64,000 nucleotides of DNA from Cyclobacteriaceae bacterium (GCA_026003355.1 BPHC01000004.1:186001-250000), one strand, 5' to 3'; counted from the first letter of the stretch, positions 8,785-18,440 are shown. Notes: a model not told the origin generated them from the sequence alone. Program-made: numbers and translations.

Positions 8785-9966
8785 TTACTGAACAATTACC
8801 TTTAAGCTTTTGCGAAAACCCTGACCGGCATAATGAAAAATGTATATGCCGGGATTAAGCCCTTCGATAACATGTTCATTTATACCCGGTCGGGCAGGCA
8901 CGAGTTCGGCAGCGGGCCTGCCGTGCAGGTCCATTAGCATCACTTTATCTCCGGGAGAAGGATTAAAATCAACACGATAACTAATACGGTTACCGGTTAC
9001 CGGGTTGGGATAAATTTCAACAGAAGGCTCTGTTTCATACCGGGCCGAAACAACACGAAAATATTCAAACGAGCCGTCCAGATCTACTGCCTTGAGCCGG
9101 TAGTAGTTTGTTCCTGCATAAGGATGGGCATCCACGTGCATATAATCTCTTCGAGAAAAAATATCGTATCCTGCACCCCTTATTCTTGCAATTGGGGTAA
9201 AAACAAAATCTGATGAAGCTTTTTCAAGATCAAAATAATCAAAGCCTTCTTCCTTTTCAGTAGCCCACGACAGGACTATGGCATTTCCTTCGGTAGTGGC
9301 CTGAAAGAAAAGCAACCTTACTGGCAAGGTGCTGCTGGTGCAAAAATTGCTGCCGCTTCCCTGCGTACAACCTCCTGCAACCGTAAATGAGCCATCAGGC
9401 CCTGTTAAATTCGAGTTGTTGCCTACCGAAACCGTACCGCCAACTGAAATACCGCCGCTGCCGGTAATGGTTACGTTGGTGTTATTGTTGGCGTTAAAGT
9501 TTCCTTCAACAGTAAGACTACCCGACACTGACAGTGAAGCATTGTTGTTCATAACAATATTACCTTTTACAATCATGGTGCCGGTAATGGTAAGCGAAAG
9601 GTTGTTGTTTACAATCAGATCGCCCCAGATGACAAGCGTGCCGGCAACAGTAATAGAATTATTATTATTAGCGGTAACATTGCGTGTGTTCGATGCATCG
9701 CCTACGTTAAGTGTACCTCCATTATTAATGGTTAAGCCGGCATTGTTGCCAAATGTTAAATTGCCGATAGTATAGGTAAATCCGCTGCGGATATTGGCAA
9801 CCTGGTTGGCGTTAATAGTAACATTCTCATTTACATTGTCACCAATATTGGAGCCTGACCAGTTGGCGGCATTATCCCAGTTGCCGGTAGAGGTAAAGGT
9901 AGCCTGGCTTAAGGCTCCAAAAGCAAAAATTACAAATAAAAAAATGAGTAGAGGTGTCTTATTCAT
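8785..9966 (-). CDS. Secreted T9SS cargo with repetitive beta-solenoid-like N-terminus
   Basis: 393 residues from the ATG at 9966, chosen because it starts directly before a signal peptide (M-N-K-T-P then a hydrophobic run to L-S-Q). Residues about 30-215 are short repeats rich in Asn, Thr, Gly and Val (N-N-N-x-S-L-T-I/V-x-G-x-L/M-x-V), as in stacked beta-strand structures. Around 225-320 is a fibronectin-like region, and the last ~75 residues form a T9SS type A sorting domain (I-Y-P-N-P near its start, then L-N-P-G-I-Y and a basic end K-S-L-K-V). The protein should cross the outer membrane by the SprA translocon encoded in this window and stay on the surface or be released. Its specific role is unknown. 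Confidence 0.82.
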   Translation of the reverse strand: MNKTPLLIFLFVIFAFGALSQATFTSTGNWDNAANWSGSNIGDNVNENVTINANQVANIRSGFTYTIGNLTFGNNAGLTINNGGTLNVGDASNTRNVTANNNNSITVAGTLVIWGDLIVNNNLSLTITGTMIVKGNIVMNNNASLSVSGSLTVEGNFNANNNTNVTITGSGGISVGGTVSVGNNSNLTGPDGSFTVAGGCTQGSGSNFCTSSTLPVRLLFFQATTEGNAIVLSWATEKEEGFDYFDLEKASSDFVFTPIARIRGAGYDIFSRRDYMHVDAHPYAGTNYYRLKAVDLDGSFEYFRVVSARYETEPSVEIYPNPVTGNRISYRVDFNPSPGDKVMLMDLHGRPAAELVPARPGINEHVIEGLNPGIYIFHYAGQGFRKSLKVIVQ

Positions 9967-10097
9967 ATGTACTTTGCTAAATACGAAATTATAGATATAC
10001 ACTGTATTTCGCAATAACCTGAAACAGTAACCACAAAAGAACTTTTCGTTTTAACTCCGGGCGTGATAAATTGCAAAAATTAACCCCGAAATAAAGC

Positions 10098-11552
10098 TTG
10101 AATTCCCTGAAAAAGCTGGCTGGCGACACGGCATTGTATGGCCTGGGCACTATTGTACCCAGGCTCTTTAACTTTTTGCTGCTGCCGCTTCATACTGCGG
10201 TTTTCCATCCTGCCGATTACGGAATCATTACCTACTTATATGCCTTTGCCGCCTTTTTGAATGTAGTATACCTGTGGGGCATGGAAACCGCTTACTTCCG
10301 GTTTGCCACACGTACCGGTACCAATGCCCGCCACACTTTTAATATAGCTCTTACCACCGTACTGTTAGTAAGCACCCTGTTATCGGTCACCATCATATTT
10401 TCGGCTGATGCCCTTGCCGGTTTTCTTAAAATACAAAACGGTGCAAAGTATATTATTTGGCTGGCTTTTATTATGTGGATTGACGCCGCATTGGCTATCC
10501 CTTTTGCACGCCTGCGCCTGGAGCGCCGGCCCCTGCACTTTGCCACAATAAAAATTCTCAACATTGCGCTGTTGGTACTCTTAAATGTTTACTTTCTCAA
10601 GTTGCTCAACCTTCAGCAACCCGACATTGGGTATGTTTTTTTGGCCAATCTTCTGGCCAATGCGGCCCAGTTGTTCTTTTTTTCCGGTACCCTCCTTCGC
10701 TGGCGCCCCAGCCTGGACAGCCACCTTACACCAGCCATGCTAAAATATGCCACACCGGTTATGCTCACAGGTCTGGCCGGCATGACCAACGAAATGTTTT
10801 CGCGTATAACGCTTGCCTGGTGGCTGCCGGAAAACTTTTATCCGGGCAGGGATGCCCGGTACGCCCTGGGTGTGTTCGGGGCATGCTACAAATATGCCGT
10901 TTTCATGAATCTTGCCGTTCAGGCATTTCGTTTTGCTGCCGAGCCCTTTTTCTTTTCGAATGCAGCCAGCCGCAACGCCCCCGAACTGTTCGCACGCGTA
11001 AACTATTATTTCGTTATGCTGTGCTCGGCCATATTGGTGGCAGTAAGTGTTAACCTGGATGCCCTGCGTTTCTTACTGGGAAACGATCAGTATTATGAGG
11101 GCCTGGTTATTGTACCCATTCTGTTAACCGCTTATTTGTTTCTGGGTGTGTATTATAATTTTTCGGTATGGTTTAAAATAACCGATAAAACTTATTTCGG
11201 AACGCTGTTTACAGCGGGCGGTGCCCTGATAACCGTGTTGGCAAATTACCTGCTCATTCCGGTGTTGGGCTATGTGGGCAGCGCGCTGGCTGCTTTGCTT
11301 TGTTACGCGGGCATGGCAGCCGCATGCTACGTATTCGGCCAGAAATACTTTCCGGCACCCTACACAACAGGAAAATCGCTGCTGCACATTGTGTGTGCGG
11401 TGGGCTACTCCTATCTCGTTACCTGGTATAATTTTGAAAGCACGTGGATTGACCATGTCTTTCATATTCTGGCGACCATTTTTTATTTGTTCTTGCTGTG
11501 GGCAGCCGAACGACCAACCATGCACCGGCCCGGGTTACCCCCTGAAAAATAA
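10098..11552 (+). CDS. Polysaccharide biosynthesis / Wzx-like flippase
   Basis: 484 residues with about 12-14 predicted membrane segments, starting at a TTG codon (10098); the next ATG in frame is about 60 residues in and would remove the first membrane helix. The family (MATE/MOP superfamily) flips lipid-linked oligosaccharides across the inner membrane. The N-terminus (L-Y-G-L-G-T-I-V-P-R-L-F-N-F) and the helix-loop pattern are typical of Wzx/PST members. No sugar-transferase cluster surrounds it, so the substrate is unknown; a MurJ-like role is less likely from sequence. The next gene follows by 17 bp. Confidence 0.83.
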   Translation: MNSLKKLAGDTALYGLGTIVPRLFNFLLLPLHTAVFHPADYGIITYLYAFAAFLNVVYLWGMETAYFRFATRTGTNARHTFNIALTTVLLVSTLLSVTIIFSADALAGFLKIQNGAKYIIWLAFIMWIDAALAIPFARLRLERRPLHFATIKILNIALLVLLNVYFLKLLNLQQPDIGYVFLANLLANAAQLFFFSGTLLRWRPSLDSHLTPAMLKYATPVMLTGLAGMTNEMFSRITLAWWLPENFYPGRDARYALGVFGACYKYAVFMNLAVQAFRFAAEPFFFSNAASRNAPELFARVNYYFVMLCSAILVAVSVNLDALRFLLGNDQYYEGLVIVPILLTAYLFLGVYYNFSVWFKITDKTYFGTLFTAGGALITVLANYLLIPVLGYVGSALAALLCYAGMAAACYVFGQKYFPAPYTTGKSLLHIVCAVGYSYLVTWYNFESTWIDHVFHILATIFYLFLLWAAERPTMHRPGLPPEK

Positions 11553-11553
11553 T

Positions 11554-11561
11554 TATCTTTG
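11554..11561 (+). promoter_or_regulatory. Bacteroidota -7 box before the TPR gene
   Basis: TATCTTTG matches TAnnTTTG exactly and lies 8 bp before the annotated ATG at 11570. Transcription would start at or next to that codon, so the mRNA may be almost leaderless, or translation starts further in. Confidence 0.35.
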
Positions 11562-11569
11562 CTGCCTGC

Positions 11570-13342
11570 ATGTCGGACTTCAAATTTTATATCATTCTTC
11601 GGCTCGTGCTAATCGTTTCTGCTGGTCTGGCAGCAACAAATGCTGAGGGCCAGAGGCGAAAGCAGGCCGGCAACGAGGCCATTGCCAGCATCCGTGCACG
11701 CGAAGCGGAGTTCTATTTTACCGAAGCCGAAAGGTTTTTCATGCTGGAAGATTATGCCAAAGCCTTAACCCACTACCAAAAAGTACTCGACATAAATCCC
11801 GGCAACGCAACCGTTCACTACCGCATGGCCGAAATATTTTCGCGCAGCAACCGCCCCGATGATCTGCAACGGGCGGCCCAAAGTATAGAAACAGCGCTTC
11901 GCCATGAACAAAAAAACAAATATTTCTACCTGCTGGGAGCCAATATTTACCTGAGCCTTACCCGTTACGACCAGGCCGCACGGATGTACGAAGACATGAT
12001 AAACCGCATACCCGAAACCGAAGAATATCTGTATGAGCTGGCCTCGGTTTACCGGTTTGCCGGCAAAACCGATGATGCCCTCAAAACTTACCAACGGGCC
12101 GAGCAACTATTTGGTGTACAGGAAAATTCCTCCATTCCCAGGCAACAGATTCTTCTGGAAGCCGGTAGAACAAAAGAAGCCCTTGCCGAAGGCGAGAAGC
12201 TGTTAAAAGCTTTTCCCGATGAAGAACGCTATGCCGTTGGGTATGCCGAACTGCTGTCGCGCTATAACCAAAAAAATCAGGCCATTGAACTGCTCGAGAC
12301 ATTTATCCGCAACAATGCCCATGCTCCGCAGGCTGCCTTGCTGCTGGCTGGTTTGTACCGCGACACCCAGCAGGAGGATAAAGCCCGCAGCTTGCTGTCA
12401 GGTTTGTTCGATAATCCCGAGGTTGAGTTAAATAGCAAGCTTATTGTGCTGAATACCTATACCGTAGAGCTTGACCGGTTACGTAATGCCAGCCGCAAAG
12501 ACGAAAAACTGGAAAGCTTTGCCCTGATGCTTTTCGAGAAGTTAAAAAATGCCTACCCCGATGAAAGCAACGTTTTTACGGTAGGTGGCGATTTGTATCA
12601 GGCCCTTAACCAACCAGCAGAAGCCATAGCGCTTTATGAACAGGCCACCCGGCTGGGGCAGGTAAACTTTGAAGTATGGCATAACCTCATCTACCTTCAG
12701 CTTCAATCGGGTAATTACGAGGCGGTAATACAAAAGTGTGGTGAAGCCCTGGAGTATTATCCTAACCAGGCGCTGCTCTATTATTTTAACGGTGTAGCTC
12801 ACCTGCAAAAGAAACTCTATAAACCGGCAGCGGCAATACTGGAAAACGGTAAAAAGCTAACCGGCAATAATTCGGCCCTGCGAATCGACTTTCTGGTAAT
12901 GCTGGGCGAAGCCTACAACGCAGCCCGCGAATACGAAAAATCGGATAAGGCGTTTGAAGAGGCCCTGGCCTTAAACCCCAACCATGAAATCGCCTTGAAC
13001 AACTACAGCTACTACCTTGCCCTGCGGGGCACAGGCCTTGAACGTGCCGAAAAGCTCTCGGAACAACTTATACGTAACCACCCCGATAACCCTTCTTTTT
13101 TAGATACCCACGCCTGGGTATTATACAAACTAAAAAAATACCGCGAAGCCCGCAGGGTATTGGAGCGTGTAATAGCAGGCGGCAAAGCCAATGCCACGCA
13201 TATGGAACACTTTGGCGACATTTTGTTTCAACTGGGCGAAGTAGAAACAGCTGTACAATACTGGAAAAAAGCCCGTGACCTTAATGAAAACGGTAATGAG
13301 CTACTCGATAAGAAAATCGCCAACCGAAAACTGTATGAATAG
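11570..13342 (+). CDS. Tetratricopeptide-repeat protein, exported
   Basis: 590 residues. An N-terminal hydrophobic segment (about 7-25) looks like a signal peptide or membrane anchor. Most of the rest consists of TPR units with the usual A/G-x-x-Y/F and P-x-N/D pattern (for example around 50-85, 95-170, 350-420 and 455-570). TPR arrays bind proteins; the partner is not visible. It is first in a run with the DUF4292 lipoprotein (8-bp overlap) and the EnvC-like factor (14-bp overlap), an order seen widely in Bacteroidota and suggestive of a periplasmic cell-wall or outer-membrane assembly role. That role is inference. Confidence 0.8.
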   Translation: MSDFKFYIILRLVLIVSAGLAATNAEGQRRKQAGNEAIASIRAREAEFYFTEAERFFMLEDYAKALTHYQKVLDINPGNATVHYRMAEIFSRSNRPDDLQRAAQSIETALRHEQKNKYFYLLGANIYLSLTRYDQAARMYEDMINRIPETEEYLYELASVYRFAGKTDDALKTYQRAEQLFGVQENSSIPRQQILLEAGRTKEALAEGEKLLKAFPDEERYAVGYAELLSRYNQKNQAIELLETFIRNNAHAPQAALLLAGLYRDTQQEDKARSLLSGLFDNPEVELNSKLIVLNTYTVELDRLRNASRKDEKLESFALMLFEKLKNAYPDESNVFTVGGDLYQALNQPAEAIALYEQATRLGQVNFEVWHNLIYLQLQSGNYEAVIQKCGEALEYYPNQALLYYFNGVAHLQKKLYKPAAAILENGKKLTGNNSALRIDFLVMLGEAYNAAREYEKSDKAFEEALALNPNHEIALNNYSYYLALRGTGLERAEKLSEQLIRNHPDNPSFLDTHAWVLYKLKKYREARRVLERVIAGGKANATHMEHFGDILFQLGEVETAVQYWKKARDLNENGNELLDKKIANRKLYE

Positions 13343-14093
13343 TTTTACGCGACTGGTACTGCTGTTTGGCGTACTTACCCTTAGTGGTTGCAGCAAAAAA
13401 CTGCTGGTTTCCGGCCGCACCACCCCTGCCGGAATGTCTGACCTTCATGTAGAAGAAATAGACTTTGAATACTTTCATGGCCGCTCCCGCATGATACTTA
13501 AAAGCGACCAAAAGGAACGCGAGGTAAAAGCCAACATCCGGGTTAGAAAAGACAGCGTGATTTGGATGAACTTTACTGTTATTGGCGTACAGGGCGGCCG
13601 CGTGCTAATCAATCAGGATTCCATTACCATTGTAAGCAACGTAGATAAGGAGTATTACGTGTACGATTATGCTGAACTTTCCAGGCGGTTTAATTTCGAA
13701 ATTAACTACCACGTTATTCAATCGGCTCTGCTGGGCAACCTGTTAATTCCCCGTAAAGACGATGACGAAGTTGAACACAAAGGCGCCACTTTTCTGCTTC
13801 GACAAAAGTCAGGTAACATTAATATCTTAAATTACATCAGCGTTAATAACCTGAAGATTCAAAAAGTTGAACTTCGCGAAAACAACACCCACAACTCACT
13901 CACCATTAATTACGGAAATTTTCAACCTGTGGGACCTAAAATTTTTCCCTACAACGGCACCATTACCTTGCTGTATAAAAGTCAGAATGGCTTATTGAAT
14001 ACCACCATTATTTTTGAGTACAATAAAGCCGAGGTTGGCGACAAAGAACTGAAGTTTCCGTTCAACATTCCCAAAAAATATGATCGCAGGTAA
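13335..14093 (+). CDS. DUF4292 lipoprotein
   Basis: 252 residues from the ATG at 13335, which gives a clean lipoprotein signal peptide ending in L-S-G-C (Cys about residue 19); the longer frame from 13275 adds a region inside the TPR gene. The rest is beta-rich, as in LolA/LolB-like folds, and matches the Bacteroidota DUF4292 family in its R-K-D-S-V-I-W-M-N and Y-x-Y-D-Y-A segments. Such proteins could shuttle lipids or lipoproteins in the periplasm, but no activity is assigned. It overlaps both neighbours and is probably translationally coupled to them. Confidence 0.8.
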   Translation: MNSFTRLVLLFGVLTLSGCSKKLLVSGRTTPAGMSDLHVEEIDFEYFHGRSRMILKSDQKEREVKANIRVRKDSVIWMNFTVIGVQGGRVLINQDSITIVSNVDKEYYVYDYAELSRRFNFEINYHVIQSALLGNLLIPRKDDDEVEHKGATFLLRQKSGNINILNYISVNNLKIQKVELRENNTHNSLTINYGNFQPVGPKIFPYNGTITLLYKSQNGLLNTTIIFEYNKAEVGDKELKFPFNIPKKYDRR

Positions 14094-15264
14094 ACGCCTG
14101 TGCCTGTATTTCTTACTGGCTGTGCTGGCGCTGCCGGTTTATGCCCAGCGCAAATCGAAAGAGCAGCTGCAAAAAGAACGGCAGCAACAGCTTGAAAAAA
14201 TAAGGCAGGTAGAAAAAATTCTAAACCAAACCACTTCAAAAAAGAAAAACACGGTAGGCGAGTTAAACGCGCTCAACGCCCGCATCCGCGAACAGGAAAA
14301 TCTCATCCAATCCATAAAAGACGAAATAAGCCTGCTTAACCGCGAAATTGACGAAACCAACAGCTTTGTACAGGCACTCGAAGAAGACCTGCTTCGGTTA
14401 AAAAAGGAATATGCACAAATGCTGTTTGCCGCACAAAAAGCCAACAGCAACGTAAACCGGTTAATCTTTCTTTTTTCCAGCCATTCGTTCGACCAGTTTT
14501 TAATGCGCCTGCAGTATATGAAGCAATACGCTGAGCAGCGCAAACTTCAAACCCAGGCCATAACACAGGTGCAGGAAGAACTTAGGGCCCAGGTAAAAAT
14601 AACCGAGCAGGCGCGCGAAGAAAAAAATAAACTGCTGCAGGAAGAAGTAGCCGAGTCGCAACGCCTGGAAAGCCTCAAAAAAAAGCAACAGGTACTGGTT
14701 CGTAACCTTGAAAAAGAAGAGAAGAACCTGAGGCGCGACCTGGAAACCACGCGCAAAGCCGTTGCCCAGCTCGACCGGCTTATTAACGAACTCATACGCG
14801 AAGAAATGGAACGTGCTGCCCGCGAAGCCCGCAACCGCAACACCATGGCCGAACTCTCGGGCTCGTTCGAGGAAAACCGCAAAAAACTGGCCTGGCCGGT
14901 CAACGGATTCGTAAGCCTGGGCTTTGGCAGACAAAAACATCCGGCACTAAAACGAGTAGAAATAGACAATCAGGGCATTAACATTCAAACCCAGCAGGGC
15001 GAAAAGGTACGTGCTGTTTTTAACGGTGAAGTGCGCCAGGTGGCCTTTATTGCCACACTGGGCAACACCGTTATCATTAGCCATGGCGAATACTATTCCA
15101 TATATGCCGGCCTGCGCGAAGTGTTTGTAAAACCCGGCCAAAAGGTTACAGCCGGGCTGGAACTGGGCATCGTTCAATCCAATGCCGAAGGCATAAGCGA
15201 GCTAAGGTTCCAGATACGGAAAAACACCACCCCCCTCGACCCCATGCAATGGCTTAAAAACTAA
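14080..15264 (+). CDS. EnvC/NlpD-like murein hydrolase activator (degenerate M23 domain)
   Basis: 394 residues: a signal peptide ending at V-Y-A-Q (about residue 22), a long coiled coil (about 25-260, rich in Glu, Lys, Gln and Leu) and a C-terminal LytM/M23 domain (about 270-394). The zinc ligands of active M23 enzymes are missing: the H-x-x-x-D start reads N-Q-G-I-N, and the H-L-H-F-E-V end reads L-R-F-Q-I. This is the hallmark of EnvC-type regulators, which open the active site of an amidase instead of cutting peptidoglycan themselves. It should act in the periplasm in cell separation. The start overlaps the DUF4292 gene by 14 bp. Confidence 0.85.
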   Translation: MIAGKRLCLYFLLAVLALPVYAQRKSKEQLQKERQQQLEKIRQVEKILNQTTSKKKNTVGELNALNARIREQENLIQSIKDEISLLNREIDETNSFVQALEEDLLRLKKEYAQMLFAAQKANSNVNRLIFLFSSHSFDQFLMRLQYMKQYAEQRKLQTQAITQVQEELRAQVKITEQAREEKNKLLQEEVAESQRLESLKKKQQVLVRNLEKEEKNLRRDLETTRKAVAQLDRLINELIREEMERAAREARNRNTMAELSGSFEENRKKLAWPVNGFVSLGFGRQKHPALKRVEIDNQGINIQTQQGEKVRAVFNGEVRQVAFIATLGNTVIISHGEYYSIYAGLREVFVKPGQKVTAGLELGIVQSNAEGISELRFQIRKNTTPLDPMQWLKN

Positions 15265-15293
15265 CGCTTTAGCCCGGCCAAATAAATAATTGG

Positions 15294-15322
15294 TTGTAAT
15301 TGCGGCTAATGCCTTATCTTTA
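15294..15322 (+). promoter_or_regulatory. Promoter before tatA
   Basis: A TTG at 15294-15296 is followed after 18 bp by TATCTTTA (15315-15322), one base off the TAnnTTTG box. It lies 23 bp before the tatA start in the 81-bp gap after the EnvC-like gene. Confidence 0.45.
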
Positions 15323-15345
15323 CATCCAAATCTTATTTCAAAGTT

Positions 15346-15552
15346 ATGAACATCCTTCTTTTTGGCTGGCCGGGCGGTGGTGAGTGGATTATCATTGCAC
15401 TTGCAGTGCTGGTGCTCTTTGGTGCAAAGAAAATCCCTGAATTTGCCCGCGGCCTCGGTCGGGGTATCCGCGAATTCAAGGATGCTGTGAAAGACGTGAA
15501 AAAGGAAGTGGACGAAGCAAGTAAAGAGGTTCCAAAAAAAATCGAAGAATAA
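15346..15552 (+). CDS. tatA: Sec-independent protein translocase TatA/E
   Basis: 68 residues with the TatA plan: one N-terminal membrane helix (about 12-24), the F-G motif followed by K-K-I-P-E, an amphipathic helix (F-A-R-G-L-G-R-G-I-R-E-F) and a charged tail. TatA oligomers form the pore-like part of the twin-arginine system that exports folded proteins. tatC is not in this window. The gene is followed after 3 bp by gatA. Confidence 0.92.
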   Translation: MNILLFGWPGGGEWIIIALAVLVLFGAKKIPEFARGLGRGIREFKDAVKDVKKEVDEASKEVPKKIEE

Positions 15553-15555
15553 CGG

Positions 15556-16989
15556 TTGCTTGCCCGGTACACACTTACCCAACTTCAACAGCTTCTTTAC
15601 ACCGGCAAAATCTCCTGCCGCGATATTGTACAATACCACCTGCAACGCACAGAACAATGTGCGCACCTCAACGCCTTTGTTCGCACCTACCCTCATGAAG
15701 CGCTGGCTCAGGCCGAGGCAATAGACAAAAAAATTCGCCAGCGCAAAGCCGGCAAGCTGGCTGGCCTGGTAGCCGGCATAAAAGACAATATTGTTTACCG
15801 CAATCACCCCGCACAGGCCGCAAGCCGCATCCTGCAGGGCTTTACTTCTACCTACCATGCAACGGCCGTTGCACGCCTTATAAATGAAGACGCCATTATT
15901 ATCGGGCACCAAAACTGCGATGAATTTGGCATGGGTTCGTCCAGCGAAAATTCGGTGTATGGACCCGTACGCAACGGGCTGGACCCCGCGCTAACAGCCG
16001 GTGGCTCATCAGGTGGATCGGCCGTGGCCGTACAAACCGATATGTGCCGCATATCGCTGGGGTCTGATACCGGCGGCTCGGTACGCCAGCCGGCATCTTT
16101 TTGCGGTGTACTTGGATTAAAACCTACCTATGGCCGCATTTCGCGGCACGGACTTATTGCCTATGCCTCTTCTCTGGACTGCATTGGTATTTTGGGTAAC
16201 CACGCAGAAGACCTGGCGCTGGTACTGGAAACCATTGCCGGAAAAGATGAATACGACAGCACAACCTCAGGCCTGCCCGTACACGGTTACAGCAAAAACA
16301 TAATAACCGAAAACAATCCCCGCTGGCGCATCGCCTTTTATGCCGGCCTTACCGATAACCCCAACCTGCAACCGGAAGTGCGCCGGTGCTTTGGCACCAT
16401 CCTGGAACGCATACAGGCCAAAGGTGCGGATGTACAACCAGTTCATTTTCCGCTGTTCGAATATATGTTGCCGGCCTACTACCTGTTGGCTTCAGCCGAA
16501 GCCAGCTCCAACCTGGCCCGCTACGATGGCGTGCGTTACGGGTACAGCAGCAACGCAACCAGTACCAATGTCGCTTACAGGCAAACCCGCACGCAGGGCT
16601 TCGGTGCCGAGGTAAAACGAAGAATAATGCTGGGTGCATTTGTTCTTACCTCCGACTACTACAATGCCTATTACATCAAAGCCCAGCAGGTAAGAAGGCT
16701 TATTCGCGATGAAACGTTTAAAATTTTACAGGAGTTCGACTTCATTATTACACCTACTGCCCCCACCACTGCATTTAAACTCGGAGCACAACACGCCAAC
16801 CCCGTGCAGGCTTACCTGGCCGACGTCTTCTCTGTTCAGGCCAACATGGCTGGAATACCGGCAATTTCCGTACCTTGCGGAAAAGACCAGGCTGGCATGC
16901 CCATTGGCATACAGCTTATGGCCCACACTTTTCAGGAACAAAAATTGTTGCAGGCAGCCTTATGGCTACATCAGTTAAAACAGGTATAA
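15556..16989 (+). CDS. gatA: Asp-tRNA(Asn)/Glu-tRNA(Gln) amidotransferase subunit A
   Basis: 477 residues, amidase family. It releases ammonia from glutamine to amidate mischarged tRNA together with GatB and GatC, which are not here. The Ser-cisSer-Lys triad is visible: the Lys in G-I-K-D-N-I near residue 77, and the two serines in the G-G-S-S-G-G-S and G-S-D-T-G-G-S-V-R segments near 150-178. Translation must start at the TTG (15556), because a stop codon lies two codons upstream and the first ATG in frame comes after the catalytic Lys. The 3' end overlaps the next gene by 28 bp. Confidence 0.93.
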   Translation: MLARYTLTQLQQLLYTGKISCRDIVQYHLQRTEQCAHLNAFVRTYPHEALAQAEAIDKKIRQRKAGKLAGLVAGIKDNIVYRNHPAQAASRILQGFTSTYHATAVARLINEDAIIIGHQNCDEFGMGSSSENSVYGPVRNGLDPALTAGGSSGGSAVAVQTDMCRISLGSDTGGSVRQPASFCGVLGLKPTYGRISRHGLIAYASSLDCIGILGNHAEDLALVLETIAGKDEYDSTTSGLPVHGYSKNIITENNPRWRIAFYAGLTDNPNLQPEVRRCFGTILERIQAKGADVQPVHFPLFEYMLPAYYLLASAEASSNLARYDGVRYGYSSNATSTNVAYRQTRTQGFGAEVKRRIMLGAFVLTSDYYNAYYIKAQQVRRLIRDETFKILQEFDFIITPTAPTTAFKLGAQHANPVQAYLADVFSVQANMAGIPAISVPCGKDQAGMPIGIQLMAHTFQEQKLLQAALWLHQLKQV

Positions 16990-18386
16990 TTGTTTTTCTT
17001 GCGGTAAACGTATTTTTTCCGCACCATCTCAAAGCGCAATTGCCCGCCGAAGCCGGCTCGCTTGCCTTAAGCACAGAATTTGCCGACTCCCTGGTGTACG
17101 CTGCATCCGGTCTGCCATGGGATGTGGAGTATGTGCCTGGTGAAGATTCGCCCGGCCTTATCCGCGAGCGGTTAAGCCGCCTGCAACGCTCCATACCCCT
17201 GCATTACCACGAGCGGGTACATGCCTTCATAAACTACTTTACCGTACGCGACAGGGAATACACAAAAATGATTATCCGCAGACGCGACCTGTACTTTCCG
17301 TTGTTCGAAAAATACCTGGCTCAATACAATCTTCCCGATGAACTGAAGTATCTTTCTGTTATTGAATCAGGGTTAAACGCACGGGCCATATCACGGGCAC
17401 GGGCAGCAGGGCTCTGGCAGTTTATGTACTTTACCGGCAGGCATTACGGCCTGCATATTGACGGTTTTGAAGACCAGCGCATGGACCCCGAAAAGGCCAC
17501 CGATGCCGCCTGCCGGTACCTGCGTGACCTGTACAACCTGTTTAACGATTGGGAACTGGCCCTCGCTGCCTACAACGCCGGGCCGGGTAATGTAAAGAAA
17601 GCCATCAGGCGATCGGGCTATAAAAAAACTTTCTGGCAAATATATCCTTACCTGCCCCGCGAAACCCGCTCGTACGTGCCCCAGTTTGTGGCCATGGTGT
17701 ACACCCTTAACCACCTTGCCGAACATAATTTTTCGGAGGCCGAACGGGAAATACTGCCTCCATACGACACCCTGCATATCAGCCAGCCGATTCACTTCGA
17801 AACGCTCTCCGCTCTTACCGGCAACTGCCTGGAAGACCTGCAGCGCCTCAACCCTTCGTTTGTCCGTAATATTATTCCGCAAACAGGTAAAACCTACATC
17901 CTCAGAATACCGCGTTATATCAGTGAAACACTGCGTACCAACCAGACTATACTTGATTCAGCCACACGCGCCGGAAAAACTGCGCTGACAAAACTTCCAT
18001 CTGTTTATGCAGGCAGGAGTACCTCAGGCCGCGAACGCATAGTGCACCACGTACGAAGCGGTGAAACACTCAGCACGCTGGCGGCACGTTATCGGGTAAG
18101 GGTTTCCGATATTCAGGAGTGGAATAACCTGCGTGGCACCGTCATCCGCACCGGCCAACGTCTGCACGTGTGGGTAAATCCTGCTAGCCTGCCCACCGCC
18201 AAAAACCAGCAAGTTGTTTCCGGTGCAAACCTGCTTAGCGCCCAAACCTATACCGTTCAGGAAGGCGACACCCTGTGGTCTATAGCCCGTAAATTTGAAG
18301 GGCTTACCATCGAACAACTGCGTAAACTTAACAACCTGGCGGGCAGCCGCATTTATCCCGGCCAGGTTCTGGTGTTGGCCAGGTAA
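16962..18386 (+). CDS. MltD-like lytic transglycosylase with two LysM domains
   Basis: 474 residues from the ATG at 16962, which directly precedes a signal peptide (cleavage after about residue 26, L-K-A-Q); the longer frame from 16875 lies within gatA. The SLT domain (about 105-260) holds the catalytic Glu near 135 in S-V-I-E-S-G-L-N, then A-G-L-W-Q-F-M and A-L-A-A-Y-N-A-G-P-G-N. Two LysM domains near 370-415 and 430-474 bind peptidoglycan. The enzyme cleaves glycan strands to 1,6-anhydro-muropeptides in the periplasm. It belongs to the envelope gene run that starts at 11570. Confidence 0.92.
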   Translation: MATSVKTGIIVFLAVNVFFPHHLKAQLPAEAGSLALSTEFADSLVYAASGLPWDVEYVPGEDSPGLIRERLSRLQRSIPLHYHERVHAFINYFTVRDREYTKMIIRRRDLYFPLFEKYLAQYNLPDELKYLSVIESGLNARAISRARAAGLWQFMYFTGRHYGLHIDGFEDQRMDPEKATDAACRYLRDLYNLFNDWELALAAYNAGPGNVKKAIRRSGYKKTFWQIYPYLPRETRSYVPQFVAMVYTLNHLAEHNFSEAEREILPPYDTLHISQPIHFETLSALTGNCLEDLQRLNPSFVRNIIPQTGKTYILRIPRYISETLRTNQTILDSATRAGKTALTKLPSVYAGRSTSGRERIVHHVRSGETLSTLAARYRVRVSDIQEWNNLRGTVIRTGQRLHVWVNPASLPTAKNQQVVSGANLLSAQTYTVQEGDTLWSIARKFEGLTIEQLRKLNNLAGSRIYPGQVLVLAR

Positions 18387-18440
18387 CTTATCAATTTGTT
18401 ACTTGCCGCTCATGCCGGCATTATACTGTAAAATTGCACT

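Noticed and set aside
9380-9900. Tandem-looking DNA repeats that might suggest a CRISPR array or satellite
   Set aside because: They are imperfect and in frame, coding for the Asn/Thr/Gly repeats of the T9SS cargo protein on the minus strand.
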